42,520 bases of DNA from Streptomyces anandii JCM 4720. GTDB taxonomy: Bacteria > Actinomycetota > Actinomycetes > Streptomycetales > Streptomycetaceae. The position numbers were made by a program, and so were the translations under genes. The first letter of the stretch is position 1, and each line of letters opens with the position of its first letter. The notes beneath the pieces are model-generated. The model saw only the letters and a list, made by a program, of their open reading frames with translations, did not search any database and had not been told where the DNA came from. The stretch covers positions 572,150 through 614,669 of the forward strand of contig NZ_BMVJ01000001.1 in assembly GCF_014650655.1 (NCBI RefSeq). The letters run 5' to 3'. Shown piece after piece: positions 34,563 to 42,520 of the stretch.

Positions 34563-35792
34563 TCAGCCGGTGTAGGTGCCGGACTTCTCCGCCGCCCAGG
34601 CACCGTTCTTCACGGCGTACACGGTGAGCTGCTTGTTCGTGGCGTCACCGAACTCGTCGAAGGAGACCTTGCCGGTCACACCGTCGAAGGAGACGTTCTG
34701 CATGGCCGCGGTGACCTTGGCGCGGGCGTCGTCGGGGAGCTTGCCGCCGTTGTCGTCGACGACCTTCTTGACGGCCTCGATGATCGCCCAGGCGGAGTCG
34801 TAGGAGTAGCCGCCGTAGGCCGCGTACTCGTCCTTGTAGCCGGCCGCCTTGTAGTCGGCGACGAACTGCTTGGCCGAGGGCAGGCTCTCGACCGGGGCGC
34901 CGACGGAGGTGGCGAGGTCGCCGGTGGAGTCGGCGCCGGCCAGCTTGATGAAGGTCGGGTCGTAGATGCCGTCGCCGCCGACCAGCGGGATCTTGGCGCC
35001 GGCGGCCTTGATCTGCTTGCTGAGCGGGCCGGCCTGCGGGTACTCGCCGCCGTAGTAGACGACGTCCGCGCCGGACTTCTTCACCTCGGTGGCGATCGCC
35101 GAGAAGTCCTTGGCGTCGGGGTTGATGTGCTCGGTGCCGACGATCTTGCCGCCGAGCTTCTTGAACTCGTCGGTGAAGGTGCCGGCCAGGCCCGCGCCGT
35201 AGGTCTTCTTGTCGTCGATGACGAAGACCTTCTTCTTCTTGGCGTCGTTGTAGAGGTACTGCGCGGCGAACGGGCCCTGGATGGCGTCCGTGGTCGCGGT
35301 GCGGAAGTACGACTTGAACTGGCGGACCTTCTTGGTGCGCCAGTCGGGGCCCTGGGTGAGGGCGGGGCCGGTGTTGGCGGGGGAGACCTCGACCAGCTTC
35401 GCGTCGTCGAAGACCTTCTGCATCGACTCGGCGACGGAGGAGTTGAGGGGGCCGACGACGCCGAGGACGTTCTTGTCGGCGACGAGGGCGGTGGCGTTCT
35501 GCTGGCCCGAGGAGGGCTGCGCCTGGTCGTCGCGGGCCTCGATCTTGAAGGTGACGCCCTTGACGTAGTTCTTCTTGTTGGCCGTCTTGGCGGCGAGGTC
35601 GGCGGAGTTCTTGATGCCGAGGCCGAGCGCGGACAGGTCACCCGTCAGCGGGGCGTCGACGCCGATGGTGACGGTGGTGCCACCCTTTCCGGAGTCGGAG
35701 CCCTTGTCGCCGCCCCGCGAGCCGCAGGCGGTGAGGGTGAGGGCTCCCGCCGCCAGCGCGGCGGTGATGGCGATGAGAGAACGTTGACGCAC
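34563..35792 (-). CDS. livK: Branched-chain amino-acid binding lipoprotein LivK/LivJ
   Basis: A 409-residue substrate-binding protein of the Leu/Ile/Val type. The N-terminus is a lipoprotein signal with basic RQR, a hydrophobic stretch and lipobox LTAC (Cys23), followed by a Gly/Ser/Lys linker. The periplasmic-binding fold is recognisable in VTIGVDAPLTGDLSALGLGIKNSADLA, VLGVVGPLNSSVAESM, VSPANTGPALT and VFVIDDKKTYGAGLAGTF. The GTG at 35792 is chosen for AAAGGA 8 nt upstream. It leads the liv operon. The exact ligand cannot be read from the sequence. Confidence 0.95.
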   Translation of the reverse strand: MRQRSLIAITAALAAGALTLTACGSRGGDKGSDSGKGGTTVTIGVDAPLTGDLSALGLGIKNSADLAAKTANKKNYVKGVTFKIEARDDQAQPSSGQQNATALVADKNVLGVVGPLNSSVAESMQKVFDDAKLVEVSPANTGPALTQGPDWRTKKVRQFKSYFRTATTDAIQGPFAAQYLYNDAKKKKVFVIDDKKTYGAGLAGTFTDEFKKLGGKIVGTEHINPDAKDFSAIATEVKKSGADVVYYGGEYPQAGPLSKQIKAAGAKIPLVGGDGIYDPTFIKLAGADSTGDLATSVGAPVESLPSAKQFVADYKAAGYKDEYAAYGGYSYDSAWAIIEAVKKVVDDNGGKLPDDARAKVTAAMQNVSFDGVTGKVSFDEFGDATNKQLTVYAVKNGAWAAEKSGTYTG

Positions 35793-35888
35793 GATCAGTC
35801 CTTTCCCTGGCACGGCCCTCCCCCCTGGAAGTGGCCGAGTCGAGCGCTGTGCCGAAGAGACTTTCCGACCGCGCCGTGACTGGCCGTG

Positions 35889-35894
35889 ACTCTA
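35889..35894 (-). promoter_or_regulatory. Candidate -10 of the liv operon; 35793-36079 intergenic region
   Basis: On the minus strand TAGAGT (35894-35889) gives a leader of about 90 nt before livK. The motif GTGACT occurs three times on the plus strand nearby (about 35876, 35886 and 35935), which may mark a regulator site. I see no gene in 35793-36079 and no convincing GlnR box. Confidence 0.35.
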
Positions 35895-36079
35895 AGCGCG
35901 GGCGGGGAAGGTCGAGGAGGGTCTGACCAAGGCTGTGACTCTCTTGTTATGACACGACGTAATGCAGAGCGGTACTCGGTGGGTGGAACAGCGGAATTCA
36001 GGCCGATTCGCCCCGTCCGCATTCTGAGAACCCGCAGGACGGACCCTGCTGTGTTCAGGCGTCTCGACGGTTTTGCTGA

Positions 36080-36718
36080 TTACCGGAAATCGTTGCCACA
36101 GGCTACGTGCAGGCCGTCGGAGAGGGCGTGCGCATAGCGTGACCCGAGGATGTAACTGTGAACTTCGATTGCGCGCGTATTACGCAGCGTTACATCGAGG
36201 AAAGGGAGTCCGGCGTTCTCCGGCACTTTTCCGCATTCCGTCACCCGCATGGTGACGACGATCTTCCGGGCGGTGCCTGCCGCGATGCGCAGGGGCGGGC
36301 GCGGCTCGGGAGTGAGGACGAGTCCGGCGTACGGCTGGGTGATCCGGGTGACGGTGACCGGCGGGCCGGCGGTCACGCTGACCAGCACGGTGAGGCCGAA
36401 GCTCCGGGGCGCGGCGCCGCTCTGGGCGGGCGCGGGCTCGAGGTAGGCGACGTCCACCACTTGGGACGGGTACGGCGGAGGAGCGGGTTCCGGGGCGGGG
36501 CGCGGGAGTTGGTGCGGCCGGGTGGCGTAGAGGTAGCCGCCGCCGGCGAGGAGGAGGACGGCCGCGGTGGCGGCGAGGACGGCGCGGCGGTGGCGCTCGG
36601 GGCGGCCGTCGCGGGGGAGTTGTCGAGGAGGGGTGTCCGCGGGGGCGTCCGGGTCGGGGGTGTCCCACGCGCGCGTGCCCTCGCCCGGCTCGACCGGGCC
36701 CACGCCGCTCAACTCCAC
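36080..36718 (-). CDS. Membrane-anchored protein of unknown function
   Basis: About 212 residues. A charged, proline-rich cytoplasmic N-terminus (1-44) is followed by one membrane segment (about 46-65, AVLAATAAVLLLAGGGYLYA) and an outside domain of about 145 residues with a Pro-rich linker. The outside domain looks all-beta and has two cysteines (TECGKVP and VACGND) that could form a disulfide. It begins at a GTG overlapping the upstream lipoprotein gene by 10 nt; a GTG at 36703 with GGAG upstream is an alternative. I do not recognise a family. Overlap implies a joint function with the lipoprotein at the cell envelope. Confidence 0.65.
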   Translation of the reverse strand: MELSGVGPVEPGEGTRAWDTPDPDAPADTPPRQLPRDGRPERHRRAVLAATAAVLLLAGGGYLYATRPHQLPRPAPEPAPPPYPSQVVDVAYLEPAPAQSGAAPRSFGLTVLVSVTAGPPVTVTRITQPYAGLVLTPEPRPPLRIAAGTARKIVVTMRVTECGKVPENAGLPFLDVTLRNTRAIEVHSYILGSRYAHALSDGLHVACGNDFR

Positions 36719-37101
36719 GGCCCCTTGCCGGGACCGCCGGCGCGGTACCAGTCGGCGCAGCCCCGCTGGGCCCCGCGGCCGATCGACTCGTCGGCCGCGA
36801 CGGCGCCCTGACGTTTCTTCACGGCCCTTGCGTCGTCGACGACTTGACGCAGTATCTCGTACTGCCCGTTGGACAGCCCCATCGACTGGTAGTCCCCGTA
36901 GGTGTGACTGTCCAGCACCTTGCGCGACCAGTACGTGACGACGGTGGCGCACAGTTCCTCGGCGGACGTGGTGTGCGGGGAGGGGGAGGCCGACGGGTCG
37001 GCGGCGGTCGGTGAACCGCCCCCCGCACCGCAGCCGGCCGCCAGAAGCACCAGCACGAGCCAGCCCCCGGCCCCCGGCCGCACGCCATGCCGCATCACCA
37101 T
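36709..37101 (-). CDS. Small lipoprotein of unknown function
   Basis: A 130-residue predicted lipoprotein: basic start MVMRHGVRPG, hydrophobic WLVLVLLAAG and lipobox AAGC (Cys24), then a Gly/Ser/Pro/Thr linker (25-44). The remaining domain is helical, with a cysteine in LCATVV and another in RGCADWYR, and the recurring features VTYWSRKVLDSHTYGDYQSMGLS. I do not recognise the family. The ATG at 37101 is preceded by TAGCGT ending 6 nt away on the minus strand, so it is probably leaderless. It forms an overlapping two-gene operon with the membrane protein downstream. Confidence 0.7.
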   Translation of the reverse strand: MVMRHGVRPGAGGWLVLVLLAAGCGAGGGSPTAADPSASPSPHTTSAEELCATVVTYWSRKVLDSHTYGDYQSMGLSNGQYEILRQVVDDARAVKKRQGAVAADESIGRGAQRGCADWYRAGGPGKGPWS

Positions 37102-37107
37102 GCCCAG

Positions 37108-37113
37108 ACGCTA
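37108..37113 (-). promoter_or_regulatory. -10 element for leaderless lipoprotein transcript
   Basis: TAGCGT on the minus strand (37113-37108) ends 6 nt before the ATG at 37101. The same hexamer and spacing are found at ipdF. Confidence 0.5.
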
Positions 37114-37172
37114 GGCCGCACCCCCCACTCCGGGCAACGCAGGCGACACCACCCGGTCCGCGGCGGGGCGGC

Positions 37173-37661
37173 TCAGCCGGTCTTGCGGACGTGGTCGCCG
37201 TCGGCGGGGCGGACCTCACGCAGGAGGCAGGTCAGGCGGGCGGTGCACACGCGGTGTCCCTCCTCGTCGCTGATCACGATCTCGTACGTCGCCGTCGAGC
37301 GGCCCCGGTGCACGGGCGTGGCCACGCCGGTGACCAGGCCGGAGCGGACGCCCCGGTGGTGGGTGCAGTTCAGGTCGACGCCGACGGCGATCCGGGAGCT
37401 GCCGCCGTGCAGCATGGAGCCCACGGAGCCGAGGGTCTCCGCGAGGACGGCCGAGGCGCCGCCGTGCAGCAGCCCGTAGGGCTGGGTGTTGCCCTCCACC
37501 GGCATGGTGCCGACGACGCGGTCGGCGGAGGCCTCGAGGATCTGCACGCCCATCCGGGTCCCGAGGTGCCCGGCGGAGAAGAGGGCGGGCAGGTCGACGC
37601 CGAGCGCGGCGTACTCGTCGATGACCTCCTGAGGGAACTTCACGCTCTGCTGCTCGCCCAT
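37173..37661 (-). CDS. Hotdog-fold thioesterase, PaaI family
   Basis: A 162-residue single hotdog domain of the PaaI/YbdB thioesterase type, which hydrolyses aromatic or medium-chain acyl-CoA thioesters. Visible are YGLLHGGASAVLAETLGSVGS (active-site helix), VGVDLNCTHHRGVRSGLVTGVA and STATYEIVISDEEG. I chose the ATG at 37661 because GGAG lies 8 nt upstream; an ATG at 37679 has no ribosome site. It lies downstream of the molybdopterin oxidoreductase gene in the same direction, with a palindromic operator-like site between them. The substrate is unknown. Confidence 0.88.
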   Translation of the reverse strand: MGEQQSVKFPQEVIDEYAALGVDLPALFSAGHLGTRMGVQILEASADRVVGTMPVEGNTQPYGLLHGGASAVLAETLGSVGSMLHGGSSRIAVGVDLNCTHHRGVRSGLVTGVATPVHRGRSTATYEIVISDEEGHRVCTARLTCLLREVRPADGDHVRKTG

Positions 37662-37712
37662 GGGTGCGGCTCCGTCCATCCGTGATCGGCTCGTCGTCGA
37701 TCGGCCAGTCCT

Positions 37713-37726
37713 GACTGAGCGAACGC

Positions 37727-37732
<6 letters not shown>
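37713..37732. promoter_or_regulatory. Perfect TetR-type palindrome between oxidoreductase and thioesterase genes
   Basis: GACTGAGCG-AA-CGCTCAGTC is a perfect 20-bp inverted repeat (9-bp arms). It overlaps the stop codon of the oxidoreductase gene and lies about 50 bp upstream of the thioesterase start. Such TGAGCG/CGCTCA sites are typical of TetR-family repressors. It could instead act as a short transcription terminator. Confidence 0.55.
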
Positions 37733-40006
<2,274 letters not shown>

Positions 40007-40193
40007 CGCACCCTCCCCATCGACTGCGTGTGCTGTGTCCCTTCGCACCGCGCGCCCTGGCGTCGGGCCGTGTGCTCCGGAGGCCTCCGATCCTCGCACG
40101 AGCCGCCGACAACGGTCCCGGCCGGGCGGGGTCCCGGACGCCGGCGGAGATCGCGGGGACGGGCGGAGCGCCCCGGCTGTCAGTGGCTCGTGG

Positions 40194-40199
40194 CAGGAT
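40194..40199 (+). promoter_or_regulatory. -10-like element for leaderless polA transcript
   Basis: CAGGAT ends 7 nt before the GTG at 40207, and no Shine-Dalgarno sequence is present. CTGTCA about 12-17 bp further upstream is a weak -35 candidate. The 200-bp gap from the divergent oxidoreductase start holds nothing else that I can identify. Confidence 0.4.
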
Positions 40200-40206
40200 C
40201 GGGGAC

Positions 40207-42520
40207 GTGGCAGAAACAGCATCGAAGACGACCGAGAAGACCTCCGGCACAGACCGCCCCCGGCTGATGCTCATGGACGGGCACTCGCTGGCCTACCGCG
40301 CGTTCTTCGCGCTGCCCGCGGAGAACTTCACCACCGCGACGGGCCAGCCGACGAACGCGATCTACGGCTTCGCGTCGATGCTGGCCAACACCCTGCGTGA
40401 CGAGGCGCCCACGCACTTCGCGGTCGCCTTCGACGTCTCCCGCAAGACCTGGCGCTCGCAGGAGTTCACCGAGTACAAGGCGAACCGCTCCAAGACCCCC
40501 GACGAGTTCAAGGGCCAGGTCGAGCTGATCTGCGAGCTGCTCGACGCGATGCACGCCTCCCGCTTCGCCGTCGAGGGCTTCGAGGCGGACGACGTCATCG
40601 CCACCCTCGCCACCCGGGCCGAGGCCGAGGGCTTCGAGGTGCTGATCGTCACCGGCGACCGTGACTCCTTCCAGCTGGTCTCCGAGCACACCACGGTGCT
40701 GTATCCCACCAAGGGCGTCTCCGAGCTGACCCGGTTCACCCCGGAGAAGGTCGTCGAGAAGTACGGATTGACGCCCGCGCAGTACCCCGACTTCGCGGCG
40801 CTGCGCGGCGACCCGTCGGACAACCTGCCGGGCATCCCCGGCGTCGGCGAGAAGACGGCCGCGAAGTGGATCAACCAGTTCGGTTCGTTCGCGGAGCTGG
40901 TCGAGCGCGTCGAAGAGGTCAAGGGCAAGGCCGGGCAGAACCTGCGGGACCACCTGGAGGCCGTCAAGCTCAACCGCCGGCTCACCGAGCTGGAGCGTGA
41001 CGTCGAGCTGCCCAAGGGGGTCACCGACCTCGCCCGGGCGCCGTACGACCGCAAGGCCGTCGCGATGGTCCTGGACACCCTGGAGATCCGCAACCCGTCG
41101 CTGCGCGAGCGGCTCTTCGCCGTCGACCCGGGCGCCGAGGAGGCCGAGACCACCCCGGTCGCGGCGGACGGCGTGGAGCTGGACGGCGCGGTGCTCGGCA
41201 CCGGGGAGCTGGCCGGCTGGCTCGGCGAGCACGGCACCGAGGTCCTCGGCGTCGCCACCGTCGACGCCTGGGCGCTCGGCGCCGGCTCGGTCGCCGAGGT
41301 CGCGCTCGCCGCGGCCGGCGGGGCGGCCGCCTGGTTCGACCCGTCCCAGCTGGACGAGTCCGACGAGCGGGCCTTCGCCTCCTGGCTCGCGGACGCGGAC
41401 CGGCCCAAGGTCTTCCACAACGCCAAGGGCGCGATGCGGGTCTTCGCCGAGCACGGCTGGAGCATCGAGGGCGTGCGCATGGACACCGCGCTCGCCGCAT
41501 ACCTGGTCAAGCCCGGCCGCCGCTCCTTCGACCTCGACGCGCTGTCCCTGGAGTATCTGCACCGGGAGCTGGCCCCCGCCGCCCAGGCCGACGGCCAGCT
41601 CGCCTTCGGCGCGGACGAGGGCGCCGAGGCCGAGGCCCTGATGATCCAGGCCCGCGCCGTCCTCGACCTCGGCGAGGCCTTCGAGGCCCGTCTGGCGGAG
41701 GTCGGCTCGGCGGACCTGCTGAGGGACGTGGAGCTGCCCACCTCGGCGCTGCTCGCCCGCATGGAGCGGCACGGCATCGCGGCGGACCGCGCCCACCTCG
41801 AGGCGATGGAACAGACGTTCGCGGGTGCCGTGCAGCAAGCCGTGAAGGAGGCGCACGCGGCGGCGGGGCACGAGTTCAACCTCGGCTCGCCCAAGCAGCT
41901 CCAGGAGGTCCTCTTCGGCGAGCTCGCCCTGCCGAAGACCAAGAAGACCAAGACGGGCTACACCACCGACGCCGACGCCCTGGCCTGGCTGGCGGGCCAG
42001 ACGGACAACGAACTGCCGGTGATCATGCTGCGTCACCGCGAGCAGGCCAAGCTCCGCGTCACCGTCGAGGGCCTGATCAAGACCATCGCGGCGGACGGCC
42101 GCATCCACACCACGTTCAACCAGACGGTCGCCGCGACCGGCCGGCTGTCCTCCACCGACCCCAATCTGCAGAACATCCCCGTGCGCACCGACGAGGGCCG
42201 GGCCATCCGCCGCGGGTTCGTCGTCGGCGAGGGCTTCGAGTCGCTGATGACCGCGGACTACAGCCAGATCGAGCTGCGGGTGATGGCGCACCTGTCGGAG
42301 GACGCCGGTCTGATCGAGGCGTTCACCTCCGGCGAGGACCTGCACACCACCGCCGCCTCCCAGGTCTTCGGGGTCGAGCGGTCGGCGGTGGACGCGGAGA
42401 TGCGCCGCAAGATCAAGGCCATGTCCTACGGCCTGGCGTACGGGCTGTCGGCCTTCGGCCTCTCCCAGCAGCTCAACATCGAGGCGGCGGAGGCGCGCGC
42501 CCTGATGGACGCCTACTTCG
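40207..42520 (+). CDS. polA: DNA polymerase I, cut by window edge
   Basis: The first 771 codons of DNA polymerase I, used in repair and Okazaki-fragment processing. The N-terminal 5'-nuclease domain is intact (MDGHSLAYRAF, FDVSRKTWR, GFEADDVIATLA, VTGDRDSFQLV, RGDPSDNLPGIPGVGEKTA). In the proofreading domain the usual ExoI D-x-E is not found (VATVDAWAL) and ExoII reads HNAKGAMRV where a conserved Asp is expected, so 3'-5' exonuclease activity looks impaired. The polymerase domain begins well (ATGRLSSTDPNLQNIPVR, motif A TADYSQIELRVMAHLS, and KAMSYGLAYGLS of motif B). The GTG start is supported by a -10-like hexamer 7 nt upstream. Confidence 0.97.
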   Translation, partial: MAETASKTTEKTSGTDRPRLMLMDGHSLAYRAFFALPAENFTTATGQPTNAIYGFASMLANTLRDEAPTHFAVAFDVSRKTWRSQEFTEYKANRSKTPDEFKGQVELICELLDAMHASRFAVEGFEADDVIATLATRAEAEGFEVLIVTGDRDSFQLVSEHTTVLYPTKGVSELTRFTPEKVVEKYGLTPAQYPDFAALRGDPSDNLPGIPGVGEKTAAKWINQFGSFAELVERVEEVKGKAGQNLRDHLEAVKLNRRLTELERDVELPKGVTDLARAPYDRKAVAMVLDTLEIRNPSLRERLFAVDPGAEEAETTPVAADGVELDGAVLGTGELAGWLGEHGTEVLGVATVDAWALGAGSVAEVALAAAGGAAAWFDPSQLDESDERAFASWLADADRPKVFHNAKGAMRVFAEHGWSIEGVRMDTALAAYLVKPGRRSFDLDALSLEYLHRELAPAAQADGQLAFGADEGAEAEALMIQARAVLDLGEAFEARLAEVGSADLLRDVELPTSALLARMERHGIAADRAHLEAMEQTFAGAVQQAVKEAHAAAGHEFNLGSPKQLQEVLFGELALPKTKKTKTGYTTDADALAWLAGQTDNELPVIMLRHREQAKLRVTVEGLIKTIAADGRIHTTFNQTVAATGRLSSTDPNLQNIPVRTDEGRAIRRGFVVGEGFESLMTADYSQIELRVMAHLSEDAGLIEAFTSGEDLHTTAASQVFGVERSAVDAEMRRKIKAMSYGLAYGLSAFGLSQQLNIEAAEARALMDAYF

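Noticed and set aside
35793-36079. GlnR box upstream of the liv operon
   Set aside because: The GTGACT repeats lack the GTNAC-n6-GNAAC spacing, so nitrogen control cannot be claimed.

Overview
The window is high-GC actinobacterial DNA and almost certainly comes from the chromosome of a Streptomyces. Third-codon positions are strongly G/C, GTG starts are common, stop/start overlaps of the ATGA or TGATG type are frequent, and the housekeeping genes (gltB/gltD, chorismate mutase, pyk, a PdtaR-type ANTAR regulator, a liv transporter, polA) read as conserved core genome. I count about 35 protein genes, one tRNA and one frameshifted gene. All identifications are by eye, from motifs and remembered family sequences.

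Layout. 1-3917: 3' part of gltB and complete gltD (glutamate synthase), closed by a strong hairpin; then a TerF-like von Willebrand A protein (4032-4757). 4837-15092: a compact ten-gene block of steroid catabolism genes plus their TetR-family repressor, matching the KstR2 regulon that degrades the last two steroid rings (C/D, the HIP part) in mycobacteria and rhodococci: ipdE2-ipdE1 (-), ipdF-kstR2-fadA6 (+), echA20-ipdA-ipdB-ipdC (-) and two more short-chain dehydrogenases (+). Its two divergent intergenic regions carry nearly identical 18-bp imperfect palindromes (6992-7009 and 13265-13282) close to the known KstR2 box, so the whole block looks like a two-promoter-region, one-repressor regulon.

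15102-16460: an HExxH metallopeptidase with a zinc ribbon, and a stand-alone AroQ chorismate mutase. 16461-17263: an 800-bp non-coding stretch packed with CCCGCGCGGG-type palindromes. 17264-19765: M1 aminopeptidase N. 19943-20776: NmrA-like oxidoreductase. 20928-23818: a two-gene operon for a PLP-dependent decarboxylase and an N-hydroxylase of the siderophore type, with no acyltransferase or synthetase nearby. 23880-26551: Tat-exported 5'-nucleotidase and a SIMPL-domain protein. 26701-28137: pyruvate kinase. 28146-29092: a frameshifted LAGLIDADG-type gene and tRNA-Leu(CAA).

29194-29868: PdtaR-like ANTAR response regulator. 29947-35792 (-): a branched-chain amino-acid ABC transporter in gene order livK-H-M-G-F, with an unusually long LivM, an acidic tail on LivG and an internal hairpin after livK. 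36080-37101 (-): a lipoprotein and a membrane-anchored protein of unknown function. 37173-40006 (-): a hotdog thioesterase and a YdeP-type molybdopterin oxidoreductase. 40207-end (+): polA, truncated by the window edge.

A recurring theme is initiation without a Shine-Dalgarno sequence: at eight genes a TANNNT or CANNNT hexamer ends 6-8 nt before the start codon, the signature of leaderless transcripts.
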